A stretch of 64,000 nt of DNA from JBARKJ01 sp963698885 (GTDB lineage Bacteria > Nitrospirota > JACRHJ01), in the NCBI GenBank assembly GCA_963698885.1, contig CAVOSJ010000006.1:248001-312000 (forward strand), in the 5' to 3' direction. The position numbers were made by a program, and so were the translations under genes. Position 1 is the first letter of the stretch. Every line of letters begins with the position of its first letter. Of this stretch, positions 51,105-62,646 are shown one piece after another. Under the pieces are notes generated by a model. It ran no database searches. It saw only the letters and a list, made by a program, of their open reading frames with translations, and was not told the DNA's origin.

Positions 51105-52214
51105 ATGAAATTCCAGATCAAGAAGGAAGAGTTCCTCAAGGGGCTGTCAAGGGTCCAGTCCGTGGCGGACAGGCGGAACACCATGCCCATCCTCAGTAAC
51201 GCCCTGATAGAGACCGTGGACGGGGGCATCGCCATAACCGCGACCGACCTGGAGATCGGCCTCAGGGGCGTTTACCAGGCGGAGGTGGCGGAGCCGGGCG
51301 GGGTGACGCTGTCGGCCAGGAAGCTCTTCGAGATCGTGCGGGAGCTGCCCGAGGAAGACGTATCGGTGGAGAGCGCCGAGAACAACTGGGCCACTATAAG
51401 GAGCGGAAAGGCGACCTTCAAGTTCACGGGGCTGGCCAAGGAGGAGTTCCCCACCCTGCCCGAGATGGAGGGGGCGCAGTTCGTGCCGGTGGACTCTGTC
51501 CTGATGCACGAGCTTATAAGAAAGACTATCTTCGCCGCAGGCGACAACGATACAAGATACGTGCTGAACGGCATTTATATGGTCCTGTCAAGCGTCGATG
51601 GCGGCTCCCAGATAGAGATGGTGGGCACGGACGGCCACCGCCTCGCCGTGCTGAAGCGGACAATATCCACAAAGGCCGAGCCGGGCACGGCTATAATACC
51701 CAAGAAATCGGCAAACGAGCTGAAAAAACTTCTGGACGAGGGCGAGGGCGACCTGATGATGGCGCTCTCCAAGAACCACATCGTCTTCCGCCTCGGCTCG
51801 CTGTACATGGTAACGCGCTTAATCGAAGGGAACTACCCCAACTACGAGCAGGTCATCCCCACCACGAACGACAAGACTGTCTTCGTGGAAAAGGTCCTTC
51901 TCTCCGCCGCACTGAAGCGCGTGTCACTTCTCTCCCGCGAACGCACGAACGCGGTGAAGTTCACCTTCTCAAACGAAAAGGCGGCGCTTTCCTCTCAGAA
52001 CCCGGAGATGGGCGAGGCCAAAGAGGACATCCCGGTCGAATACGGCGGCTCCGAGATAGAGGTCGGTTTCAACGCCAAGTACCTGCTGGACGCCCTCTCC
52101 GTGATGGACCAGGATAAGGTCAGCCTGCTTCTGAAGGACAACCTCTCGCCCTGCATCATCAGCCAGGCCGGGGGCGAGGCGTATAAATGCGTCGTCATGC
52201 CGATGCGGGTATAA
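51105..52214 (+). CDS. dnaN: DNA polymerase III subunit beta (sliding clamp)
   Basis: A 369-residue clamp. MKFQIKKEEFLKGLSRVQSVADRRNTMPILSNALIE starts the first of three similar domains. Conserved blocks NGIYMVLSSVDGGSQIEMVGTDGHRLAV and LIEGNYPNYEQVIP are present, and the end YKCVVMPMRV is typical. Length and ends are normal. It holds the replicase on DNA. The next gene, recF, begins 10 bases after its stop. Confidence 0.96.
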   Translation: MKFQIKKEEFLKGLSRVQSVADRRNTMPILSNALIETVDGGIAITATDLEIGLRGVYQAEVAEPGGVTLSARKLFEIVRELPEEDVSVESAENNWATIRSGKATFKFTGLAKEEFPTLPEMEGAQFVPVDSVLMHELIRKTIFAAGDNDTRYVLNGIYMVLSSVDGGSQIEMVGTDGHRLAVLKRTISTKAEPGTAIIPKKSANELKKLLDEGEGDLMMALSKNHIVFRLGSLYMVTRLIEGNYPNYEQVIPTTNDKTVFVEKVLLSAALKRVSLLSRERTNAVKFTFSNEKAALSSQNPEMGEAKEDIPVEYGGSEIEVGFNAKYLLDALSVMDQDKVSLLLKDNLSPCIISQAGGEAYKCVVMPMRV

Positions 52215-52224
52215 AGATGGTTTG

Positions 52225-53445
52225 ATGTTCTTTAAGTATTTGACCCTGCGCAACATGCGCAACTATAAAAAGCTGGAGATCGCGCTCACCCCGGGACTGA
52301 ACCTCTTTTACGGGGGAAACGCCCAGGGGAAGACGAACCTGCTTGAGGCCGCGTGCCTGCTGGCGTCGCTTCGGTCGTTTCGCGGCGTAAAACCTTTCGC
52401 CGCAGTCTCCTGGGATTCCCAGGAAGGCCTGATCCAGGGTGAGGCGGCCGGAGGGGCGGCAAACGATAAAACAGCCGGCGTATCGACCGGGCATTTCCGT
52501 ATTCGCCGCCTGAAGCTTTCCATCGGACGGGGCGAGCGGAAGGTGCTCCTGGACGGGAAGCGTCCGGAGTCCGCTGCTGACTACCTCCTGAGCGTACGGG
52601 TGATAAGTTTTTCGCCGGAGGATTTATTCCTCGTGAAGGAATATCCCTCCTCCAGGCGCCGGTTCCTGGACCGTTCGGTATTTCACCTGCGGTCCTCCTA
52701 CCTGGGGCTGGTCAATCAATGCCGGGCGGCGTCAAAGCAGCTTAACTCGGCGCTGAAGGCCGGCGCTGAGTACGGCGGCGGCAGGTGCGGGGGTAGCGGG
52801 GACGCAGGAGCCCGGGGGGACGGAGCGAATTGGCCGGGGACGGCGGGAGATATCGGACATATAAAGAGCTGGGAGGAAGCGGCCGCGCCTTTGTTCGCGG
52901 AAGTGACCTTGCGGCGGCGGGAGCGGGCGGAGATACTGGCTCCGCTGGCCGGCGAGATATTTGAAAAGACCCTGGGCGGAGGCCGTCTGGAACTTAAATA
53001 CAAGTCGGCGGCGAAGGGGTCGGATTTAAAGGAACTGACCGGAGAGTATTTAAAACTATTCGAAAAAAGGCGTCCGGAGGGGATGAAGCGGCGGCACAGC
53101 CTGGTCGGGCCTCATACGGACGACCTGGAAGTCCTGTTAGACGGGCGGGAGATGAAGCTCACGGCTTCGCGGGGCCAGGGTAAGCTCGCGCTTTTGTCCC
53201 TGGTCCTGGCGGACGCGGTGCAGTATAGAGAGCGCTCGGGCGAATACCCGGTGCTCCTTTTTGACGACGCGGGCTCGGAGCTGGACGCGAAGAGGCTTGG
53301 GGCGCTCATGGATATGGTATCGACGATGGGCCAGGTCCTGATTACGTCCACCGACGGCGGCCTTCTCGGAAACAGAGAGGGCGCGAAGTTTCAAGTCGAG
53401 GCGACCTGTGAAGAAGGGGCAAGAGGTACGTTTCTGCGAATTTGA
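52225..53445 (+). CDS. recF: DNA replication and repair protein RecF, with low-complexity inserts
   Basis: An SMC-like ATPase. Walker A GGNAQGKTNLLEA at about 30-42; the signature LTASRGQGKLALLSLVLADAV and Walker B VLLFDDAGSELDAKRL are near the C-terminus. It is 406 residues, longer than the usual 360-375. A Gly/Ala-rich segment at about 175-205 (GGGRCGGSGDAGARGDG) lies in the arm domain, and a short AAGGAANDKTAG insert is at about 73-90. Both look like neutral loop expansions. The ATG at 52225 is preferred over the TTG just before it. It follows dnaN. Confidence 0.93.
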   Translation: MFFKYLTLRNMRNYKKLEIALTPGLNLFYGGNAQGKTNLLEAACLLASLRSFRGVKPFAAVSWDSQEGLIQGEAAGGAANDKTAGVSTGHFRIRRLKLSIGRGERKVLLDGKRPESAADYLLSVRVISFSPEDLFLVKEYPSSRRRFLDRSVFHLRSSYLGLVNQCRAASKQLNSALKAGAEYGGGRCGGSGDAGARGDGANWPGTAGDIGHIKSWEEAAAPLFAEVTLRRRERAEILAPLAGEIFEKTLGGGRLELKYKSAAKGSDLKELTGEYLKLFEKRRPEGMKRRHSLVGPHTDDLEVLLDGREMKLTASRGQGKLALLSLVLADAVQYRERSGEYPVLLFDDAGSELDAKRLGALMDMVSTMGQVLITSTDGGLLGNREGAKFQVEATCEEGARGTFLRI

Positions 53446-53466
53446 TTTTCAAGGAGATATAAATAA

Positions 53467-55894
53467 ATGGCAAAGGCGCCGGTGGAAGAACGTTACGAAG
53501 CGGAACAGATAAGGGTTCTGGAGGGGCTGGAGGCGGTAAGAAAGCGCCCGGCGATGTATATCGGGAGCACCTCGGTCCTGGGCCTGCATCACCTGGTCTA
53601 TGAGGTAGTGGACAACTCCGTGGATGAGGCGCTGGGCGGCTATTGCGAGAACATAAGCGTCATCATCCATATAGACGACTCCGTCACCGTGGAAGACGAC
53701 GGCCGGGGTATCCCTACCGGCATGCACCCCACGGAGAACAGACCCGCCGCGGAGGTCGCGCTTACCGTGCTGCACGCGGGCGGCAAGTTCGAAGGCTCGT
53801 CCTATAAGGTATCCGGCGGCCTGCACGGCGTCGGCATATCCGTGGTCAACGCGCTCTCCGAGTGGCTGGAGCTTGAGATCTGGCGCGAGGGCAAGGCCTG
53901 GGAGCAGCGCTACGAACGCGGCAACCCGGTGACGTCGCTGACGGTTACGGGCAATACCAAAAAACGCGGGACGAAGGTGACGTTCAAGCCGGACAGCCTG
54001 ATATTCGAGGAGACCACGGAGTTTTCCTACGAGACGCTCTCTCAGAGGCTCAGGGAGATGGCCTTCTTAAATAAGGGCTTAAAAATATCCATAAAGGACG
54101 AGCGTTCGGACAAAGAGCACGTATTCCTCTATCAGGGCGGCATCGTGTCTTTCGTGGAGCACCTGAGCAAGAACAAGACGCCGCTCCACCCGAAGCCGAT
54201 TTATATCACAAAGGAAAAGGACGCGCTGATAATGGAGGCCGCGCTCCAGTACAACGACGGCTACGTCGAGAACCTCTACTCCTTCGCGAACAACATCAAC
54301 ACGCACGAAGGCGGTACGCATCTGATAGGGTTCAAGTCCGCGCTGACCCGCGCGGTGAACAACTACGCCACGGCATCCGGCGCGGCCAAGACCCTCAAAG
54401 AGTCCATCTCAGGTGATGACATCCGCGAGGGCTTGACGGCCGTCATCTCCGTAAAGCTCCCGAACCCGCAGTTCGAAGGCCAGACCAAGACCAAACTCGG
54501 AAACTCCGAGGTCAAGGGCCTGGTTGACGGCGCGGTATACGACGCGCTCTCCACTTTCTTCGAGGAGAACCCGTCGGTCGCAAAACGCATCACGGAGAAG
54601 GCGATCACGGCCTCCCGCGCAAGGGACGCGGCCAGGACGCGCCAGGGAGCTGACAAGGCGCAAAGGGGCGCTTGACGGCGGCGGCCTACCCGGGAAGCTC
54701 GCCGACTGCTCGGAGAAAGACCCCGCGAAAAGCGAGCTGTTCCTGGTGGAGGGCGAGTCCGCGGGAGGCTCCGCGAAACAGGGCAGAAACCGCGCCGACC
54801 AGGCGATACTGCCGCTTAAAGGCAAGATACTTAACGTCGAGAAGGCGCGCTTCGACAAGATGCTCACGTCCGAGGAGGTGAAGATATTAATCACCGCGAT
54901 CGGCACGGGCATCGGCCCGGAAGACTTCAACCCGGACAAGGCGCGCTACCACCGCATAATAATCATGACCGACGCCGACGTGGACGGCGCCCATATCAGG
55001 ACGCTTTTGCTCACGTTCTTCTTCCGGCAGATGCCCGCGTTAATCGAGCGCGGATACCTCTACATCGCCCAGCCGCCGCTATTCAAGGTGAAAAAGGGCA
55101 AAGCCGAGCGCTACATAAAGAACGAGGCGGAGCTTGAGGAATATCTTATCGACCAGGCGGTCGAGGATTTTTCCTTGAGGGGCGCGGGCGAGGCCGATAT
55201 TTCGGGCAAGCCGCTCGCGGCGCTGATAAAGAAGCTCTCGCACTACGAGAAGATACTTACCCGTATAGAACGCAAGAAGAAAGAGCCGGAGATAATCCGC
55301 GCGCTTTCGAGGTATCCGGAGTTCACGCGCCAGACGCTGAAGGACCCGGCCGCGCTGAAAGATATAATGGAGTCCGCGAAGAACTACATGGAGAAGGCGT
55401 ATCCGGGGGTGCTGGCTGGCCTCGTTGCAAAGCCTGTCGAAGGAGACGGCGAGGGCTACTCTCTTGAGGCGGAGATACTGAAAGGCGGGCACACGCACAA
55501 GGTCTATGTGGACGAAGAACTCGTAGGCTCGACGGAGTTCCGGGAATTGAAGACGCTGTCCCCGATAGCCCTGGGACTCGGCGACGCGCCGTATTACCTG
55601 GTCGAGAAGGGCGAGGAGAAGACGTTTAATAACACGGGCGAGATGGTGGAGTACGTCTTCGCCGCCGGGAAGAAGGGGCTCGGCATACAGCGGTACAAAG
55701 GACTTGGCGAGATGAACCCGGAACAGCTCTGGGAGACGACGATGATGCCGGAGAAGCGGCTTCTGCTTCAGGTGAAGGTGGACGACGCCTACACCGCCGA
55801 CGAGATATTCTCCACCCTGATGGGCGAGGACGTGGAGCCAAGAAAACTCTTCCTCCAGGGCCACGCGATGGAAGTGCGGAATCTGGATATATAA
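53467..55894 (+). CDS. gyrB: DNA gyrase subunit B, frameshifted
   Basis: The ATPase/TOPRIM subunit of gyrase. The N-terminal GHKL ATPase has RKRPAMYIGSTSVLGLHHLVYEVVDNSVDEALGG, DDGRGIPTG and VSGGLHGVGISVVNALS. The frame ends after about 400 residues at a spot in the middle of the chain (AARTRQ...), and the TOPRIM part resumes as LTRRKGALDGGGLPGKLADC, ELFLVEGESAGGSAKQGRNRADQAILPLKGK, DADVDGAHIRTLLLTFF and QRYKGLGEMNPEQLWETTM in another frame. One base near 54645 restores an 808-residue protein. GyrB is essential, so this is likely a sequencing error. Confidence 0.94.
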
Positions 55895-55955
55895 ATAGGG
55901 CTGCATCCTTATTGTAGGGGCCGTACTAATGTGTCGGCTCAGAAGGAAAAAGGAG

Positions 55956-56612
55956 ATGGAAAACGAAACCGAAGAAAAAATAGTAAAGGAATTTTTATCA
56001 AAAAAGGGTTTGTGCGCGGAATATTTTAATAAAGAAGAAAAGAAAAAATCAAAAACACCGGATTTTCGAGTGTTCAAAGGTAATGAGTTTGCTTTCTTTT
56101 GCGAAGTCAAAACTGTTTCTCGCGACGATGTTGAGGGATTGAGAAACGATCCCATTTTTAATCGCCTAACAGATGATATCCATAATGCAGTAAAACAATT
56201 TGACGCAGTAAATGGAGATGTGGAATATTTCAATGTCTTGGCATTTGTGAATCACGACAGAATGTGTGATTTTGGTGACTTACGAGAGGTTTTAACAGGA
56301 GATTTTTACGCTGAGGGTGGCCAACGTTTTCCAATATCCCGCAAATTTTCCGAAGGGCGCATAAGAGAAGATAAGAAGAGGATACACCTATATCTCTGGT
56401 TGGACAGAGCAAAAAGAGAAGAATTAGAAGGTAGATCAAATCGTCATCATCTTATTTTTAATGTTTCTAAAGAAGATGAACAAAAACAAAGTCGCCTTTA
56501 TGAGTATTTTGACAAAAAACCTGAGTTAGAATATAGCGAAGCTCCAATGGTTAGACGAGCCATCAAATTCTTCGCTCTGCTCAGAATGACAAGCAAAAAG
56601 CGGCACGACTAA
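55956..56612 (+). CDS. AT-rich PD-(D/E)xK nuclease-like protein between gyrB and gyrA
   Basis: A 218-residue protein of unknown family. Residues 34-52 read TPDFRV...FFCEVK: a Pro-Asp (P35-D36) separated by 13 residues from Glu-Val-Lys (E50-V-K52), the catalytic layout of PD-(D/E)xK nucleases, with a helical Glu (E12) upstream. The middle has VEYFNVLAFVNHDRMCDFGDLREVL and many charged residues. Codon use is strongly A/T-ending, unlike all neighbours, suggesting recent transfer. The last 15 or so residues (KFFALLRMTSKK) come from a dispersed CATTCTGAGC-type repeat. The start at 55956 follows AAAGGAG. A homing-type, defence or repair role is possible. Confidence 0.65.
   Translation: MENETEEKIVKEFLSKKGLCAEYFNKEEKKKSKTPDFRVFKGNEFAFFCEVKTVSRDDVEGLRNDPIFNRLTDDIHNAVKQFDAVNGDVEYFNVLAFVNHDRMCDFGDLREVLTGDFYAEGGQRFPISRKFSEGRIREDKKRIHLYLWLDRAKREELEGRSNRHHLIFNVSKEDEQKQSRLYEYFDKKPELEYSEAPMVRRAIKFFALLRMTSKKRHD
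56565..56592 (-). repeat. CATTCTGAGC-type dispersed repeat, inverted copy
   Basis: AATTCTTCGCTCTGCTCAG followed by AATGACAAGC is the reverse complement of the CTTGTCATTCTGAGC type seen at 11547. It forms the C-terminal codons of the PD-(D/E)xK gene. Confidence 0.6.
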
Positions 56613-56648
56613 AAGAATGATAAGGAGAAACTTAAATAGAGGAATTTA

Positions 56649-59140
<2,492 letters not shown>

Positions 59141-59234
59141 GGACAAGGAAAAATAGTAGTTGTAAATTCCTAAATTCCTGATATAATTGCCACTTCTGTA
59201 TAAATTTTGATAATTGTGGAAGGGAGATTTGGCG

Positions 59235-59441
59235 ATGAAGGAAGCAATACACCCGAAATACGAGCCGGTGCAGATAAAATGCGCTTGCGGGAACGTGATT
59301 GAGACCCGCTCTACCAGGCAGGGCGTCTCCGTCGAAGTCTGTTCGAACTGCCACCCGTTCTTTACGGGCAAGCAGAAGCTTATGGACACCGAGGGACGGG
59401 TCGAGCGGTTCAACAAGAAATACAGGACGAACAAGGCTTAG
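59235..59441 (+). CDS. rpmE: 50S ribosomal protein L31 (zinc-binding type)
   Basis: A 68-residue protein: MKEAIHPKYEPVQIKCACG, then VEVCSNCHPFFTGKQKLMDTEGRVERFNKKY. The four zinc ligands CxC and CxxC are present, so it is the C-type L31. The ATG at 59235 is the family start; a longer upstream start is not conserved. It is followed by a strong terminator. Confidence 0.95.
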   Translation: MKEAIHPKYEPVQIKCACGNVIETRSTRQGVSVEVCSNCHPFFTGKQKLMDTEGRVERFNKKYRTNKA

Positions 59442-59459
59442 GTACTCATAACTTGTATT

Positions 59460-59506
59460 ACACGATAGGAAACCCGCGGCACACGCTGGTTTCCTATTGT
59501 GTTTTT
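59460..59506 (+). terminator. Strong intrinsic terminator of rpmE
   Basis: ACACGATAGGAAACC pairs with GGTTTCCTATTGTGT (15-bp stem with one wobble) and is followed directly by five T residues. Very strong on the plus strand. Confidence 0.85.
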
Positions 59507-59522
59507 CAGGCCTGAAGAAGTC

Positions 59523-59619
59523 GTTACTTTTCTTTCAGGTGAAAGAAAAGTACCCAAAAGAAAGCCGGGTTCTTTAAACCCCAAAGTTTTTGGTGTTACC
59601 TTTTTCCAAAAAAGGTAAC
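59523..59619 (+). repeat. Two-hairpin dispersed repeat, copy 11 (A-B type)
   Basis: Hairpin A (59523-59553) pairs GTTACTTTTCTTTC with GAAAGAAAAGTAC. Hairpin B (59595-59619) pairs GTTACCTTTTT with AAAAAGGTAAC. The linker holds AAAAGAAAGCCGGGTTCTTT and AAAGTTTTTGGT. It is the first element after the rpmE terminator. Confidence 0.88.
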
Positions 59620-59639
59620 GGTTTTAAATATGAGGTATC

Positions 59640-60599
59640 ATGCAGAATTCGATTAATGTCGGCGGACAGGCGGTACTCGAGGGCGTGATGATGCGCGCGC
59701 CCAGGACGATGACGGTTGCGGTCCGGGCGCCGTCGGGCGAGATAATGCTGAAAAAAGACGCGCTGAAGCTTTTAGCGGATAAATGGAAGTTCCTGAAATG
59801 GCCGATCCTGCGCGGGACCGTCGCGCTTTTCTCTTCGCTCGCGCTGGGCATGAAGGCGCTTAACTTCTCCGCCAACTGCGCGATGGAGGAATTGAAGACG
59901 GGGGACGCAGGCGAAAAGGAGAAGGCGAAGAAAACGTCAAAGCCCATGAACGACCTGGCGGTTGGGGCGACGATGTTTTTGTCCCTGGGGCTGGGGCTGG
60001 CCCTTTTCTTTTACCTGCCGCTCTACCTGACGCAGGCCATGAAGGACCTCATGCCGATAACCCAGGCGTCGTCTTTGATGTTCAACCTGGTGGACGGGGT
60101 GATACGCATTTCAATCTTCCTGCTGTACATATTCGCAATCTCCAGGATGAAGGACATAAAGCGGGTGTTCGAGTACCACGGCGCGGAGCACAAGGTAATT
60201 TACGCCTATGAGTCGGGCGAGCCGCTGACGGTGGATAACGCCAGGAAATATTCGACGCTGCACCCGCGCTGCGGGACGAGCTTCCTGCTCATCGTCATGG
60301 TGCTCTCGATCCTTGTATTTTCATTCGTGCCGAGGTCGGCGCCGTTTTACATGAAAGCGCTCTCGCGGTTCGTCCTCATACCGCTTATCGCCGGGCTTTC
60401 GTATGAGTTCATAAAGTTCTCGTCAAAGAAGAAGGACAACCCCATAATAAAGGCGGCGATCACGCCGGGGCTGTGGCTTCAGAGGCTGACGACCAGGGAG
60501 CCCTCGGACGACCAGATCGAAGTCGCGGTCCGGGCTTTAACAGAGGCAGTGGACGAAGAGAATAGAGGTTTGGGGGCGAAAAATTGTTTGGCAAGCTGA
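59640..60599 (+). CDS. DUF1385 (YqhQ-type) membrane protein
   Basis: A 319-residue protein with the family hallmarks NVGGQAVLEGVMMRAPRTMTVAVR at the N-terminus and later EYHGAEHKVIYAYESGEPLTVDNARKYSTLHPRCGTSFLL. Four or five transmembrane helices are visible at about 70-90, 115-140, 150-180, 210-235 and 240-260. The function is not known. It commonly precedes prfA and prmC, as here, and its stop overlaps the prfA start by 16 bases. Confidence 0.85.
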   Translation: MQNSINVGGQAVLEGVMMRAPRTMTVAVRAPSGEIMLKKDALKLLADKWKFLKWPILRGTVALFSSLALGMKALNFSANCAMEELKTGDAGEKEKAKKTSKPMNDLAVGATMFLSLGLGLALFFYLPLYLTQAMKDLMPITQASSLMFNLVDGVIRISIFLLYIFAISRMKDIKRVFEYHGAEHKVIYAYESGEPLTVDNARKYSTLHPRCGTSFLLIVMVLSILVFSFVPRSAPFYMKALSRFVLIPLIAGLSYEFIKFSSKKKDNPIIKAAITPGLWLQRLTTREPSDDQIEVAVRALTEAVDEENRGLGAKNCLAS

Positions 60600-61654
60600 G
60601 ATCGGTAGTAGAAAAATACGAAAAGCTCCAGGGCCTCCTGTCCGACCCGAAGGTGTACGGGAACCAGCAGGAGATGATGAAGTACTCCAAGGAGCAGGCG
60701 GAGATATCCGGCGTGGTGGAGAAGTACCGCGAGTACCAGGATGTCGATAAAGCCATTGCCGAGGCCGAGGAGATAATAAACGACAAAAAATCCGACCAGG
60801 ATTTCAAGGAGCTTGCACAGGCCGAACTTGAAGACCTGAGGGCGAGGAAGGCTTTCCTTGAGCAGGACCTGAAACTGCTGCTTGTCCCGAAGGACCCTAA
60901 CGACGAAAAGAACATATTCCTGGAGATACGGGCGGGCACCGGCGGGGACGAGGCCGCGCTTTTCGGGGCCGACCTGTACCGGATGTACACGAAATACGCC
61001 GAGAAACGGCACTGGAAGGTGGAGGTGATATCCTCCAGTTTAACCGGCGGCGGCGGCCTGAAAGAGATAATCGCCATGATAAGCGGCAAGGCCGTTTACA
61101 GCAGGCTGAAGTACGAAAGCGGCGTGCACAGGGTCCAGCGGGTCCCGGATACGGAATCCTCCGGAAGGATCCATACCTCCGCCGCGACCGTCGCCATACT
61201 CCCGGAGGCGGAAGAGGCGGACGTGCATATCGACCAGAAAGACCTCCGCATAGACGTCTTCTGCGCGTCAGGGCCGGGCGGCCAGTGCGTTAATACCACC
61301 TATTCGGCGGTCCGCATTACCCACCTGCCTACGAACCTTGTAGTCTCCTGCCAGGACGAGAGGAGCCAGATGAAGAACAAGGCCAAGGCAATGAAGGTGC
61401 TACAGGCGCGGCTCGCCGAGAAGATACGCGAGGAGCAGGACGCCGAGCGCGCGGAAGACAGGAAGTCGCAGGTGGGCACCGGGGACAGGAGCGAGCGCAT
61501 CAGGACCTACAACTTCCCGCAGAACCGGCTGACCGACCACCGCATCGGGCTTACGCTCTACAAGCTGGAACAGGTCATGGAAGGCGACTTGGATGAGACC
61601 ATCGACTCCCTGACCACCTATTATAACGCCGAGAGACTGAAAGAATCTTGGTAG
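60584..61654 (+). CDS. prfA: Peptide chain release factor 1
   Basis: A 356-residue factor that reads UAA and UAG stops. The catalytic GGQ is at about 232-234 (GPGGQCVNTTYSAVRITH), and the anticodon-like domain is at about 110-200 (the block DEAALFGADLYRMYTKYAEK). The start is TTG (60584), inside the end of the DUF1385 gene, with no ATG close by. Intact. Confidence 0.95.
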   Translation: MFGKLRSVVEKYEKLQGLLSDPKVYGNQQEMMKYSKEQAEISGVVEKYREYQDVDKAIAEAEEIINDKKSDQDFKELAQAELEDLRARKAFLEQDLKLLLVPKDPNDEKNIFLEIRAGTGGDEAALFGADLYRMYTKYAEKRHWKVEVISSSLTGGGGLKEIIAMISGKAVYSRLKYESGVHRVQRVPDTESSGRIHTSAATVAILPEAEEADVHIDQKDLRIDVFCASGPGGQCVNTTYSAVRITHLPTNLVVSCQDERSQMKNKAKAMKVLQARLAEKIREEQDAERAEDRKSQVGTGDRSERIRTYNFPQNRLTDHRIGLTLYKLEQVMEGDLDETIDSLTTYYNAERLKESW

Positions 61655-62535
61655 AAAAACGTACGGGCGGACATAGTGAAGTCGCGGCGCTCATAACGCA
61701 GGCCGCTGCCGCGCTTGGGCTCTCGGGCGTGGATAACGCCAACCTGGAGGCCGAGGTCCTGATGGCCGAGGCGTTGGGGCTGCCTTCCCGCGCCGGAGTG
61801 TTAGCCAGGCTCCGGGAAGTGCCGGGCCATGCGGCACGGCGGAGGTTCATACACCTTGTCGCACGCCGGGCGAGGCGCGAGCCGCCGCAGTACATCCTGG
61901 GCCGGCAGGAATTTCTGGGCAGGGCTTTTGAGGTAAACCAGGCGGTGCTCATACCGAGGCCGGAGACGGAGCTTCTGGCGCGCGCGGGGGCCGATTTTTT
62001 AAAAGAAACAGGTTCTCCTTTAGCCGCGGACATCGGGACCGGCTCCGGCTGCATCGCGGTGACGCTCGCGCTTGAGGTCCCGGACGCATTCGTTTACGCC
62101 GTGGACTGCTCAAGCCGCGCACTGGAGACGGCGATGGAAAACGCGGAGAAATACGGGGCGGCCGGCCGCATGGAGTTTCTTTGGGGCGACCTTCTGGAGC
62201 CGCTCTCCGATAAGGGAATTATGGGGAAGCTCGACCTCGTGGTCTCGAACCCGCCCTACATCCCGACGGATGAAATCGAAAAACTTCAGCCGGAAGTGCG
62301 GTTCGAGCCGGTAACGGCGCTGGACGGCGGCCCGGACGGCCTTGCCTCGATAAAGCGCCTGGTCCATGAGGCGCCTTTTTATCTGCGGCGCGGCGGGAAG
62401 CTTATGATGGAGATAGGTTACGACCAGGCCGGGGCAGTCCGGAAACTGGTCGAGAACGAGCCGATGCTTTCATTTGAGAAATTTATCCTTGATTTCGCGG
62501 GCATCGAGCGCATAATATCAGCGGTCAAAAGCTAA
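61648..62535 (+). CDS. prmC: Release factor glutamine methyltransferase PrmC
   Basis: A 295-residue methyltransferase that modifies the GGQ glutamine of RF1/RF2. SAM-binding region PLAADIGTGSGCIAVTLAL at about 128-146 and the catalytic NPPY (SNPPYIPTDEIEKLQPEV) at about 205. The N-terminal helical domain includes PPQYILGRQEFLGRAFEVNQAVLIPRPETELL. The TTG start overlaps the prfA end by 7 bases, a usual prfA-prmC pairing. Confidence 0.94.
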   Translation: MVEKRTGGHSEVAALITQAAAALGLSGVDNANLEAEVLMAEALGLPSRAGVLARLREVPGHAARRRFIHLVARRARREPPQYILGRQEFLGRAFEVNQAVLIPRPETELLARAGADFLKETGSPLAADIGTGSGCIAVTLALEVPDAFVYAVDCSSRALETAMENAEKYGAAGRMEFLWGDLLEPLSDKGIMGKLDLVVSNPPYIPTDEIEKLQPEVRFEPVTALDGGPDGLASIKRLVHEAPFYLRRGGKLMMEIGYDQAGAVRKLVENEPMLSFEKFILDFAGIERIISAVKS

Positions 62536-62540
62536 AGACC

Positions 62541-62627
62541 GTTACTTTTCTTTCGAGGAAAGAAAAGTAACCAAAAGAAAGCCGTAGTTAACCGTTTTTG
62601 GCTCCACCTTTTTCCGTAAAAAGGTGG
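62541..62627 (+). repeat. Two-hairpin dispersed repeat, copy 12 (A-B type)
   Basis: Hairpin A (62541-62571) pairs GTTACTTTTCTTTC with GAAAGAAAAGTAAC. Hairpin B (62604-62627) pairs CCACCTTTTT with AAAAAGGTGG. The linker has CAAAAGAAAGCCGTAG and CGTTTTTGGCT. It lies between prmC and murA. Confidence 0.88.
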
Positions 62628-62646
62628 AAAGGGTTTTAGAGGTGTT

